Shown here: positions 44,806-52,931 of the stretch, one piece after another
Layout: the number at the start of each line of letters is the position of its first letter
Position numbering within the stretch: position 1 is the stretch's first letter
Assembly (NCBI RefSeq): GCF_001307315.1
Contig: NZ_LGUC01000001.1
Coordinates: 2,232,001 to 2,296,000 of the forward strand
Length of the DNA stretch: 64,000 nt
Reading direction: 5' to 3'
Source of the DNA: Halolamina pelagica
GTDB taxonomy: Archaea; Halobacteriota; Halobacteria; Halobacteriales; Haloferacaceae
Notes under the pieces: model-generated
The model's input: the letters and a program-made list of their open reading frames with translations, nothing else
Database searches by the model: none
What the model was told of the DNA's origin: nothing
Program-made: the position numbers and the translations under genes

Positions 44806-45115
44806 CTCCTACCGTCCTTAGTCGAACACAGACAATATCTCCACGTTGAGCACTCATAGATTACCAACCCGGCGCATCACTGAGATATTGATTGCTCTCT
44901 CGGGACACGCGGGCCATCTCTTCTTAGAGGGTTTCCGACGCGGCTCGATGTCGAGAAGTTCCTCCAACGAAATATGCGTCATCAGAGTTGTCATCTCTCC
45001 ATCATCGTATAAATTTGCCCGGCTGGCTATCGATTACCCGTCTATTCCAAGATAGAGGGGGAGAATAAAGGATGAGTAAGAAATACCACTCAACGTGATT
45101 CCCGAGCTCTCATCT

Positions 45116-46627
45116 ATGTCACTACAACCGGTTTTCCAAACGCTTGCCATAATTCAGACTACTGTTCTTAGCATCATCATAGCGATTTACGCCCTCAGTA
45201 CCCAAATTGCCGCAGATAGATTTACAACTCGCATCATCTCTTCAGTTACAGAAAACTCGTCATATCCAAACACGATTCTGCTGTTCACTGCCTCTATTTT
45301 TCTGGACGTGCTGGGTCTTCTAATCTTTCCAATCGCACCTGTATGGTTGAATTGGTTACTCCTGTTAGTGGCTGTGCTGGGAGTTTGCCTGACCTTTGGG
45401 TCGCTATTCTACCTTCGAGATGAACTATTGTCTACCACCGAAGCACCGTCAGTCGCCGAAGTCATACGGAATGGGATTAGCAAAGAGGCATTTGAAAGCG
45501 CAGTCGGTGATGATGAAACGACTATTCCATTCTATAGCTTCTTCGAAGCTGGGCGTTCGGCCATCCGAGAAGAAGACAAAGATGCGGCGAACCAATTAGT
45601 AACCGCCCTGTGTGAATCTACTTCACGGTTGTTCAAGGAGGCGGACGAATCGGAAGAGGCCTTACCCGATGAGCAGGTGACAGGGCTTGTTCAAATTCTC
45701 TCGGAGGAGAAGTCGTTAGCGGATGAAACAATAGAACAGGGGTACCACGGGCTAACCAGCTATCTCATCCGAAGTCTGGCCTCGAAAATTGAAACATCAA
45801 TTGAGCATGGCCAAGATGCAATTGCCAGTCACGGTGTTAGTCTATGTTCCGGAATTAGTGAAGAGGTGATTGAGAGAGGTCAGTTAGTGAAACCAGCATG
45901 GCTGATTTGGGAGGATATTCTGGAATCTGCCGCAAGAGAGGGACTCGAAGACACTCTACATATTGGCACATCCTCTGTGAGCAAACTAATCGATATTGCA
46001 GTTGAGAATAGTGGCGAACTCGACAGTAGAAATCTGACCATTGCCTATGTTTTGCTGACTAGGTTTTTGAAAGGGTGGAACACTTTAGTTGCGAATCACG
46101 GGGAACATATCACGGAAGACGACCGGGTAGAGACCGCTCCTGAATTTCTTTGGTACCGTTTCTTCGAGCGGAACTTCGAGAGTACGGCGAGAATTATCGT
46201 CTCCCACAACGCTGACCTCCAGATTCCTTCTGCCGGTATGTTCAAACTCCAGCAAAATATGTTACAGGAACTCTCGAATGTAGCGAAATCTGCGGCTGAA
46301 GTCCAGAATGACTATCTAACGAAAAGACTCGCTAAGATGGTGATAGAGGCGGGCTTAGGGTTCGAGGATAACCAACGGACCAGAAGGCAAATCGTCTCTG
46401 GGCTTACCGGAATCAAATCCACGAATGATTGCGGCGCATTAGCTGTTCAACAAGCCCTCTCAGAACTTCAGACACCCGCTGAAGTGAACGATGACGACGA
46501 CTCCCTGATGCCGATAACTGCCCCGTGGGTACTCAATTTCATCAACTACACTTTTGAAGGGGAGGAAGGTTTAATCGAGGCAGTCAGTCAAATTGAAACG
46601 GAGATGAGTTCCGGCGATACCGAATAG
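45116..46627 (+). CDS. Membrane-anchored protein with large helical domain, 503 aa
   Basis: A 503-aa protein from ATG 45116 (a GTG at 45095 would add seven residues). Three N-terminal membrane helices (~12-30 IIQTTVLSIIIAIYALST, ~53-73 and ~77-100 WLLLLVAVLGVCLTFGSLFYL) are followed by ~400 mostly helical, acidic residues that look like alpha-solenoid repeats. It resembles a larger version of the 16829-17887 protein. It is the last gene in the element, ending ~45 bp before the right attachment core. Possibly a membrane effector; not recognised. Confidence 0.65.
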   Translation: MSLQPVFQTLAIIQTTVLSIIIAIYALSTQIAADRFTTRIISSVTENSSYPNTILLFTASIFLDVLGLLIFPIAPVWLNWLLLLVAVLGVCLTFGSLFYLRDELLSTTEAPSVAEVIRNGISKEAFESAVGDDETTIPFYSFFEAGRSAIREEDKDAANQLVTALCESTSRLFKEADESEEALPDEQVTGLVQILSEEKSLADETIEQGYHGLTSYLIRSLASKIETSIEHGQDAIASHGVSLCSGISEEVIERGQLVKPAWLIWEDILESAAREGLEDTLHIGTSSVSKLIDIAVENSGELDSRNLTIAYVLLTRFLKGWNTLVANHGEHITEDDRVETAPEFLWYRFFERNFESTARIIVSHNADLQIPSAGMFKLQQNMLQELSNVAKSAAEVQNDYLTKRLAKMVIEAGLGFEDNQRTRRQIVSGLTGIKSTNDCGALAVQQALSELQTPAEVNDDDDSLMPITAPWVLNFINYTFEGEEGLIEAVSQIETEMSSGDTE

Positions 46628-46673
46628 AGTGTAATCCGATTTTACCCGGGAATGTATAATGCATTTCCGCTAC

Positions 46674-46706
46674 CTGAACAAGGTCGAGCAGCGGGAGAGT
46701 CGCTGA
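46674..46706 (+). repeat. Right attachment site (attR) with stranded host gene end
   Basis: The core CTGAACAA is identical to 9102-9109. Reading on in the chorismate mutase frame gives LNKVEQRESR and a TGA at 46704-46706, with GC-rich codons (AAG, GTC, CAG, CGG, CGC) like the host gene. It is the original 3' end of the chorismate mutase gene, separated from its 5' part by the element. Confidence 0.85.
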
Positions 46707-46709
46707 GAA

Positions 46710-46779
46710 AGCTCACCCCGGATCGCTGTCTATCGCGAAAGGGAACCCGAACCACCCGCTTCTCACCGGGGAGTGAGCT
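46710..46779 (+). repeat. Long inverted repeat after the old gene end
   Basis: AGCTCACCCCGG (46710-46721) pairs with CCGGGG-AG-TGAGCT (46766-46779), with two extra bases in the second arm, enclosing ~44 bp. It lies 4 bp after the old chorismate mutase stop. It could be the transcript-end hairpin of the ancestral gene or a leader structure before the next gene. Confidence 0.5.
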
Positions 46780-46845
46780 ACGCCACAGTTCTCGCGGCGT
46801 GGGAACTGGTGGGGAGTATTTACGTCCTGTGCCAGTATTGTGGCT

Positions 46846-47223
46846 ATGACACAATATCCATCGGGTACACTGAAGATAGGTTCCGTCCCTTCGCTCGGGT
46901 GGGTCGCGCTCGGACTCGTGTTCCTAACGGGCGTTTTGCACGTCTACGCCGGGGTCGTCGAGGGGCGGGCCCCCGTCACACTCGCTGGGGTTGGATTCCT
47001 CGGTGCGATCCTCCTCTACCTCGTCGACTACCGCCGCCCGCTCCTCTATCTCGTCGGTGTCGTCTACACGGCGGTCCAGATTCCACTCTGGTACGTGGCC
47101 AAGGCGGGCGAGTTCACGACCGTCGGTTACGTCGACAAGGCGGTGCAGGTCGTTCTCGTCGCGCTGCTCGTCTACCTCTACTGGCACACGCGGGCGGCGA
47201 AGAACACCTCTTCCGCCCCGTAG
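46846..47223 (+). CDS. Small haloarchaeal membrane protein (DUF7475-like)
   Basis: A 125-aa protein from ATG 46846 (GTG at 46840 possible). Four membrane helices are visible: WVALGLVFLTGVLHVYAGV, TLAGVGFLGAILLYLV, LLYLVGVVYTAVQIPLWYV and AVQVVLVALLVYLYW, about residues 17-110. It matches the widely conserved haloarchaeal small membrane protein type now called DUF7475. Function unknown. First core gene after the element. Confidence 0.7.
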   Translation: MTQYPSGTLKIGSVPSLGWVALGLVFLTGVLHVYAGVVEGRAPVTLAGVGFLGAILLYLVDYRRPLLYLVGVVYTAVQIPLWYVAKAGEFTTVGYVDKAVQVVLVALLVYLYWHTRAAKNTSSAP

Positions 47224-47411
47224 CGGACGAAGCCCCCTCGAGAAGGACAGACGGGAGGCGCTGCCCCGGTGCGGCACTCACGCCTCACCAGTCCCGAACT
47301 TGGGGTTTACACGGTAGACGGCCCATGGCCGACTTCAGCCCCCTTTGAAGGTGAAACAGCGGGAGACCCGATAGCCTGAGCCGACCCTCGTCGCCGAGAT
47401 CGATCGCTCAG

Positions 47412-47927
47412 TTAGACGTACGGCTCGGGGTCGAGATCGCGCTCGTCACGGTACTGGTCGACGAACTCGGTCACGTCGAACTCGAGCATCTGCTCTTCGA
47501 ACTCGGTCATCGCGCGGTCGCTCTCGGCGTGGGAGACGGCGTGTTCCATCATCTCGATCACCAGTTCCACGATCACCTCGTGGAGCCGGCGGGCGTCGAA
47601 CTCCGAGATCCACACCATCGCAAACCCCACGTCGCCCTCGTCGGTCGCGTCGGCGACGGCGATCTGTTCGGGGAACTCCTCCATCACCATCCCCATCAGG
47701 TGTGGGGTTCCGAAGTCCGGCATCTCCTCGCTGGTGGTCTCGACGACGTCGTCGAGAGTCTCCACCAGGAACTCCGGGAAGAACCGCGTCGGCGGATGCA
47801 TGTCCATCACGACTCCATGGCTTTCCCCGCAGTCACAGTCGAGTTCGCGCATCCCGAGGTCGAGCGACGTGAGCGCGACCGTCTCGCCACACGGTAGCTC
47901 CAGTCGCTCGCCGCCTGCGTTCGACAT
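47412..47927 (-). CDS. Conserved haloarchaeal protein (DUF5815-like)
   Basis: A 171-aa acidic protein. It contains CDCGESHGVVMDMHPPTRFF with a Cys pair and His, suggesting a metal site together with the Cys in LELPCGETV. A long helical C-terminal part (RLHEVIVELVIEMMEHAVSH) follows. It matches the haloarchaeal DUF5815 family. No reaction is known to me. It lies alone, ahead of an extremely acidic small gene on the same strand. Confidence 0.7.
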   Translation of the reverse strand: MSNAGGERLELPCGETVALTSLDLGMRELDCDCGESHGVVMDMHPPTRFFPEFLVETLDDVVETTSEEMPDFGTPHLMGMVMEEFPEQIAVADATDEGDVGFAMVWISEFDARRLHEVIVELVIEMMEHAVSHAESDRAMTEFEEQMLEFDVTEFVDQYRDERDLDPEPYV

Positions 47928-47972
47928 AGTCGAGAGAGGGGGCTGGCGGGCTAAAAGGCCGCCGCTCCGGGC

Positions 47973-48359
47973 CTACTCGTCGGCCGTTTCGCCGGCTTCC
48001 TCCTCCCGCTCCGCTTCGTCTTCACTCTCGGCTTCCTCCTCGGCCGCGTGTTCTTCCTCGCCCGCTTCCTCCGCTTCCGCGTCCTCTTCACCCTCTGCGT
48101 CTTCCGCGTCCTCTGGTTCCGCATCCTCCGCTTCCTCTGCTTCTGCTTCCTCTGCTTCCGCGTCTTCCTCCTCACTCTCTGCTTCCGCGTCTTCCTCTGG
48201 TTCGAGACCCTCGATCTCCAGTTCGACCTCGATTTCGATCCCCTCGGTTTCGAGTTCGGTCTCGACGTCCCGCTCGTCGCCCGACTCGATCTCGAGTTCG
48301 TGGCTGTCCACCTCGACTTCTACCTCCACGTCGACGTCGATGTTCGGCTCGTCGGCCAT
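47973..48359 (-). CDS. Extremely acidic low-complexity protein
   Basis: A 128-aa protein made almost wholly of Glu, Ala, Asp and Val (MADEPNIDVDVEVEVEVDS, then EDAEAEEA-type repeats). Start could also be the ATG nine codons upstream (complement ending at 48386). The alternating EV/DV first part may form beta strands; the Ala/Glu part should be helical or disordered. There are no cysteines. It might be a flexible charged protein or a computational coding illusion from repetitive GC-rich DNA, but haloarchaea do have such genes. Confidence 0.5.
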   Translation of the reverse strand: MADEPNIDVDVEVEVEVDSHELEIESGDERDVETELETEGIEIEVELEIEGLEPEEDAEAESEEEDAEAEEAEAEEAEDAEPEDAEDAEGEEDAEAEEAGEEEHAAEEEAESEDEAEREEEAGETADE

Positions 48360-48559
48360 ACGCGAGAGTTCGGGCCGATCCGTCATAGTTCGTGCGGCCA
48401 GCGTGGTGTCGACGCGTCGCGGCGTTTGTGGCGGTACCGCCATCGTTCGCGGGTCACGCCGCACCCTTCTCCCCTGCGAGGTCGTTTCCTTCTCGCTCCG
48501 TTCGGGGACACGGCTTCGCCTCCGACACGCTTTACCCCGGAACACCCCCACCCTAACGC

Positions 48560-50191
48560 ATGCAAGAGGAAACCCGCGTCGAGTGGCGTCAGTGGGGCCA
48601 GGACGCCTTCGACGAGGCTCGCGAGCGCGCCGTTCCGGTGCTACTCTCACTCTCGACGACGTGGTGTGTCGACTGCCACGAGATGGACGCGACCACTTAC
48701 GCCGACCCCAACATCGCGGCCAACGTCAACGACCGCTACGTCCCCGTGCGCGTCGACGCCGATCGCCAGCCCCGGGTACGCGAGCGCTACGCCGCCGGCG
48801 GCTTCCCGTCGACGGTGTTTCTCACCCCCGACGGCGAGGTGCTCTCGACGGCGACCGCGCTCGCGCCCGACGGGATGCGGCAGGTCCTGAACCGCGTCGG
48901 CAAGGCCTACGCCGAGAAGGGCGACGACGCTGGCCGCGTCCCGCGCGCGCTCTCGGGCGACCTCCCGCCCGCGGGGACGGTCGACGCGGCGATCGAGGAA
49001 CAGCTGGCCGGCCAGCTCGGCGAGAAGTTCGACGACCGGTTCGGCGGGTGGGGCCGGGACGCGAAGTTCCCGCTGGCCCGGACCGTCGAGTTCGCGCTCA
49101 AGCGTGAGCGCGACCAGGCGCTCCGCACCCTCGACGCCGTGCGGGACCATCTCCACGACGAGGTGGCCGGCGGCTTCTTCCGGTACGCCGGCCGGCAGGA
49201 CTGGGGCGACGTCCACTACGCGAAACTGCTGGACACGAACGCGACGCTGCTGCGGGCGTTCGCCCACGCCTACGTCTACACGGGCGAGGACGCGTACCGA
49301 GAGCCGGCCGAATCGACTGTCGGGTTCCTGACCGACGGTCTCTGGGCCGGCGTCGCCGTCGGCGGCAGCGTCGGCCCCGGCGCCGGCGCGGAGCACTGGC
49401 GAAAGGACGCCGAGGGACGGGCGGACGACCGCTCGCCCCGGACTGACCTCACCGCCTACGCCGGCGGCAACGCGCTGGCCGCCGACGCGCTGCTCACCTT
49501 CCACGGCTACACCGACGACGAACGGGCCCGCGAGTACGCCGATCGCGTGCTCGACTATCTCGAACGCGATCTCCTCGAACACGGGTCGGTCGTCCACTTC
49601 CGCGAACGCGGGCAGACCGGCCCGCGGGACGTGCTCGCCGACATCGCCGCCGTCGTCGGCGCGTTCACCCGCGCCGAGCAGATCCTCGGCTACGGCGCCG
49701 ACGTGGCGAGCACCGTCGCGGATCACGCGATCGAGTCACTCCACGAGGACGGCTCGTTCCGTGACGGGCCGGCCGAGGGTGCCGGCCTCCTCGATCGCCC
49801 GCTGCGGCCGCTCGACGGCAACGCCGCGATGGCGAACGCCCTGATCGACCTCGCGACGCTGACCGGCGACGACTCCTACCGCGAGGTCGCCCGGGAGACC
49901 GTCGGCGCCTTCGCCGGCGCGTCCCACCGTGTCGGCGTCCAGGTCGCGGAGTACGGAACCGCCGCGGGCCGACTCTGCCGCAACCCGCTCGTCGTCGCCG
50001 TCGCCGACGATCCCGGAAGCGACCTCCACCGTGCGGCGCTCCGGATCGCGGACCACGAGAAGGTGGTCGTCCCCAACGCCGACGAGTCGATCGCGCCGGA
50101 ACTGGATCGTGGCACCGCACGCGTCGTCGGCGTCGACGACCCCGCGAGCGATCCCGAAGCGCTGATGACCCGGGTCGCCCAGCGAGAGTAG
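48560..50191 (+). CDS. DUF255 thioredoxin-domain protein (YyaL/SSP411-like)
   Basis: A 543-aa protein. Residues ~5-115 are a thioredoxin-like domain with the CVDC site (Cys36/Cys39) in LSTTWCVDCHEMDATTYAD. The rest is an (alpha/alpha)6 barrel-like region with FGGWGRDAKFPLARTVEFAL, GGFFRYAGRQDWGDVHYAKLL and LDTNATLLRAF motifs, the conserved order of YyaL/SPATA20 proteins. It is somewhat shorter than bacterial ones (~600-700 aa), as usual in haloarchaea. Activity is not established; a redox or sugar-modifying function is suggested in the family. Frame intact. Confidence 0.85.
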   Translation: MQEETRVEWRQWGQDAFDEARERAVPVLLSLSTTWCVDCHEMDATTYADPNIAANVNDRYVPVRVDADRQPRVRERYAAGGFPSTVFLTPDGEVLSTATALAPDGMRQVLNRVGKAYAEKGDDAGRVPRALSGDLPPAGTVDAAIEEQLAGQLGEKFDDRFGGWGRDAKFPLARTVEFALKRERDQALRTLDAVRDHLHDEVAGGFFRYAGRQDWGDVHYAKLLDTNATLLRAFAHAYVYTGEDAYREPAESTVGFLTDGLWAGVAVGGSVGPGAGAEHWRKDAEGRADDRSPRTDLTAYAGGNALAADALLTFHGYTDDERAREYADRVLDYLERDLLEHGSVVHFRERGQTGPRDVLADIAAVVGAFTRAEQILGYGADVASTVADHAIESLHEDGSFRDGPAEGAGLLDRPLRPLDGNAAMANALIDLATLTGDDSYREVARETVGAFAGASHRVGVQVAEYGTAAGRLCRNPLVVAVADDPGSDLHRAALRIADHEKVVVPNADESIAPELDRGTARVVGVDDPASDPEALMTRVAQRE

Positions 50192-50269
50192 CCGAGAAAA
50201 CTCGACGAAACGCTCTCCACGAGTAAACGTCCGGTGAGTTTTTGAGGTCACAGCGTGTGATACGTGATC

Positions 50270-51076
50270 ATGGCAAGCTTGCGCGATCTGGGGCTCTCGG
50301 AGTACGAAGCCCGGGCGTATCGGGCGCTCTTGGACGACTCTCCAAGCACGGCGAAGGATCTCTCGAAGTCCAGTGACGTCCCGATGGGGCGCGTGTACGA
50401 CGTGTTGAAAGATCTCGAGCAGCGGGGCCTGGCCCGGAGCCAGGCGGCCAGCCGGCCCAAGAAGTACGTCGCCGTCGAGCCCGAGGCCGCGCTGGACCGT
50501 CTGCTCGAGGCTAAGCGCGACGAGTTAGCGGAGCAGGAGTCCCAGTACGAGGCGGCAGTCGACGAGCTGGAGGGCGATCTCGAGGCCGGCGTCCCGACGG
50601 AGGAAGGGTTCTGGACCGCCGTCGTCGGCCCGGAGGAGAGCGCCGACCTCCTGCTCGAGCGCCTCGACACCGCCACCGAACACGTCGTCACTGTCGCGGG
50701 CGGGCCGACGCCGCAGTTCGACGTTGGGGAGTACGGCGACGAAGTGACGGCGGCGCTCCAGCGCGCGCTCGACCGCGGTGCGGAGGTCGACGTCCTCCTC
50801 GGCCCCGAACTGATCGAGACGCTACCGAACACGGTGTTGAAACGCTACGAGAAGGAACTGGCCGACCACCCCGCCTTCGAGGTGCGGACGACCGAGCAGG
50901 TCAGCGGCTCGTTCCACCTGATCGACGGGGTCGAAGCGTGTATCGAGATTCCCAACCCCCTGACGCCGCGTGATCCGTTCGCGATGCTCGATCTGAAAGA
51001 CCGGGCGTTCACCAGCGACGTGCGGGAGACGTTCGACCCGCGCTGGGCCGACGCGGAACCGTTGACGACTGATTAA
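50270..51076 (+). CDS. TrmB-family transcriptional regulator
   Basis: A 268-aa protein. Residues ~3-70 ([35 protein letters not shown]) form the TrmB-type winged helix. A coiled coil (~85-115) and a C-terminal PLD-like effector-binding region ([28 protein letters not shown]) follow, as in archaeal TrmB regulators that sense sugars or metabolites. It resembles TrmB but target genes are unknown. Its stop overlaps the mptA stop on the other strand by four bases. ATG at 50270 preferred to GTG at 50264. Confidence 0.8.
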   Translation: MASLRDLGLSEYEARAYRALLDDSPSTAKDLSKSSDVPMGRVYDVLKDLEQRGLARSQAASRPKKYVAVEPEAALDRLLEAKRDELAEQESQYEAAVDELEGDLEAGVPTEEGFWTAVVGPEESADLLLERLDTATEHVVTVAGGPTPQFDVGEYGDEVTAALQRALDRGAEVDVLLGPELIETLPNTVLKRYEKELADHPAFEVRTTEQVSGSFHLIDGVEACIEIPNPLTPRDPFAMLDLKDRAFTSDVRETFDPRWADAEPLTTD

Positions 51077-51996
51077 GCCGAGAGCTCCTCGCGGAGTCGC
51101 GCCATCGAGACCTCACGCTCGGCGACGGCGTCGTGCTGGTGGATCGACTCGTCGTTCTCCTGTTTCACGTAGATCACTGCCTCGTCGTCGAGGCCGGGGT
51201 AGGCGTCGACGACGCCCTCGGCCAGCGATCGCACGCAGTCCTCGACGAACTTCGCGTTCGCGTGGGCCGCGTACGTCATGTGGTCCTCGTCCGGCCGTTT
51301 GGCCATGTTGTAGATCCGGGCGCTCATGCTGTCCCGCGCGATGTCGATCAAGTCCATCAGGTCGACCTCGGGTTCGCCGTCCTGTGTGACTGTCAGCGTC
51401 GCGTGCCCGCGCTGGGAGTGGCCGGGCTGGGGCACTTCGTCGAGGAACGCCTCGGCAGTCTCGTCGTCGACGCCCAGATCCGCCAGCGTCTCGCGGGCGC
51501 GGGACTCCGACATCCCCTGCGAGCAGGGACAGACCGTCATCCCCGTGACCGTACAGCCGATCTCCTCCTCGATCCCCTCCTCGGTGGCGGTCGCGGAGGC
51601 GACGATGTCGACGGTGCTCTGGGTGGGCCGGCCGCTGGCGGGTGTCTCCTCCTTGAGCATCCACTCGGCCTCCATCTGCACTTCGGCGGTGGTGGTGTAC
51701 TCGTGTTTGGCCAGCAAGCGCTCCGCGGCCTCCCCACAGAGCGCCTCGACCCGATCAGTTTCGCCCTCGACGGCGTCCTCGAGCACCTCGTCGATGACCT
51801 CCATGTTCCGGCTCATGTCGATCCCCTTGCGCCGGCTGGGGAGATCGACGTAGACCGAGAACTCCGCGGTCAGCACGTACGGGCGGTCCTCACCCTCGAG
51901 TTCGACGAGTTTCTCGACGCCGGTGACGCCGACCTGACTCAGCCCCACGGTCACGTCGGGCTCGTCCGCCTGCACGTCCGGAAGCTGATGACTCAT
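51073..51996 (-). CDS. mptA: GTP cyclohydrolase MptA
   Basis: A 307-aa protein from the ATG whose complement ends at 51996. It matches the archaeal type IB cyclohydrolase family: [21 protein letters not shown] start, [38 protein letters not shown] with the metal/active-site Cys, and [12 protein letters not shown]. The enzyme is Fe(II)-dependent and turns GTP into dihydroneopterin 2',3'-cyclic phosphate for tetrahydromethanopterin- or folate-type pterin synthesis. A 71-bp tandem repeat array lies ~120 bp upstream of the start, which may influence its expression. Confidence 0.93.
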   Translation of the reverse strand: MSHQLPDVQADEPDVTVGLSQVGVTGVEKLVELEGEDRPYVLTAEFSVYVDLPSRRKGIDMSRNMEVIDEVLEDAVEGETDRVEALCGEAAERLLAKHEYTTTAEVQMEAEWMLKEETPASGRPTQSTVDIVASATATEEGIEEEIGCTVTGMTVCPCSQGMSESRARETLADLGVDDETAEAFLDEVPQPGHSQRGHATLTVTQDGEPEVDLMDLIDIARDSMSARIYNMAKRPDEDHMTYAAHANAKFVEDCVRSLAEGVVDAYPGLDDEAVIYVKQENDESIHQHDAVAEREVSMARLREELSA

Positions 51997-52120
51997 TATC
52001 AACACTCTGTTCCCCGGAGCGATTAGTGTTGTTGGAAGCGGCACGCGCGCTGGCGCACGCGCGGGCGTGGGCGCCGATTTACGGCGAGAGATCACCGGTC
52101 GTTCTTGGCCAGGGGAGCGT

Positions 52121-52387
52121 CCCGATGGAGCGACACGACGGTCGCTCCAGTTCGTGTGTCGATGTTGGCTACGACACAGCCACGGCAGCCTCCCGATGGA
52201 GCGGCACGACGGTCACTCCAGTTCGTGTGCCGTGGTTGGCTACGACACAGCCACGGCAGCCTCCCGATGGAGCGGCACGACGGTCACTCCAGTTCGTGTG
52301 CCGTGGTTGGCTACGACACAGCCACGGCAGCCTCCCGATGGAGCGACACGACGGTCGCTCCAGTTCGTGTGCCGTGGCTGGCTACGG
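52121..52387. repeat. 71-bp tandem repeat array, nearly four copies
   Basis: Units begin at 52121, 52192, 52263 and 52334 with exact 71-bp spacing and near identity; the last is partial. Each has a foldback GGAGCGA-8-TCGCTCC (perfect in units 1 and 4, one mismatch and one wobble in 2 and 3) and a second CCGTGG/CCACGG-type dyad. The period is not a multiple of three, so coding is unlikely. The last unit runs into the end of the next gene. Confidence 0.85.
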
Positions 52388-52801
52388 CCAATCGTCCCGC
52401 TGGTCGCCTTCCTCGAAGTGGTCCGTCTCGTCGTCATCCGCGGCCATCTCCCAGCCCGCCGCCTCGGCGGCGTCGTCGAGCGGGAGGTACTCCCAGCCGG
52501 TCGCCTCCGCCTGTTGGCGGTGCTCGTCGTCGGTGCCGACGAACACGTGGCGCTCGGTGTCGAACTGGCGTTTCACGTTCTCCAGGCTCTCCTCGACGCC
52601 GCGGGGGCCCGAGAAGAAGTCCTGTCGGATGCGCTCCTTTCGCGTGAAGTTGGTGACGACGTAGGTGGGCTTGTCGCTCACCACGCCGACGTAGCTCGTC
52701 CACCCGCGGGCGTCGTTGAACACCGCGTTGGGGTCGGCGAGCGACTTCAGCGCGTCCAGTTCGAACGCGAGCGTCATGTCGGAGGAGCCACCGGAGTCCA
52801 T
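52382..52801 (-). CDS. Conserved haloarchaeal protein (DUF7124-like)
   Basis: A 139-aa acidic protein starting MDSGGSSDMTLAFELDALKS. The conserved core is ARGWTSYVGVVSDKPTYVVT, followed by NFTRKERIRQDFFSGPRGVEESL. The family is well conserved in haloarchaea (I know it as DUF7124) but has no known function. Its stop codon lies inside the last copy of the 71-bp repeat, showing that the array expanded up to the gene's end. Confidence 0.7.
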   Translation of the reverse strand: MDSGGSSDMTLAFELDALKSLADPNAVFNDARGWTSYVGVVSDKPTYVVTNFTRKERIRQDFFSGPRGVEESLENVKRQFDTERHVFVGTDDEHRQQAEATGWEYLPLDDAAEAAGWEMAADDDETDHFEEGDQRDDWP

Positions 52802-52931
52802 AGGCGCACTGGGGGCGGTCTCCGCAAAACGACTTCGGTGTCGTCAGCGCGCGACGAGGCACTCGGTCGGGAGAAAAAGTGGTCGGCGTAGTGATCAGTC
52901 GTCGTCGCCGGCTGACAGCCTGCCGGCGAAA

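Larger units (their letters stand above)
9102..46681. mobile_element. Integrated genetic element, ~37.6 kb
   Basis: The boundaries are set by the duplicated 8-bp core CTGAACAA inside the chorismate mutase coding sequence (9102-9109 and 46674-46681) and by the split of the host gene's 3' end between both sides. The interior is visibly poorer in GC than both flanks. It contains a tyrosine integrase close to the left end, DNA-binding and small zinc proteins, a 594-aa candidate replication protein, an Hma-like operon and a zinc-hook ATPase operon. There is no transposase and no virion structural gene that I recognise, so it looks like an integrative plasmid or genomic island rather than a tailed provirus. 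Confidence 0.88.

Noticed and set aside
44846..45055. 69-aa open frame before the last membrane protein gene
   Set aside because: Serine/arginine-rich noise without acidic haloarchaeal bias, no motif, and no spacing to neighbours that would support it.
3..46681. Tailed-virus provirus
   Set aside because: No capsid, portal, terminase or tail protein is recognisable in the inserted segment; an integrative plasmid or island fits better.
52121..52387. CRISPR array
   Set aside because: Units are directly adjacent and nearly identical over the full 71 bp, with no unique spacers, and no cas genes are present.
52105..52650. Long open frames through the 71-bp repeat, all three plus frames
   Set aside because: The period is not a multiple of three, so all frames translate the same repeat and stay open; they lack any non-repeat coding character.
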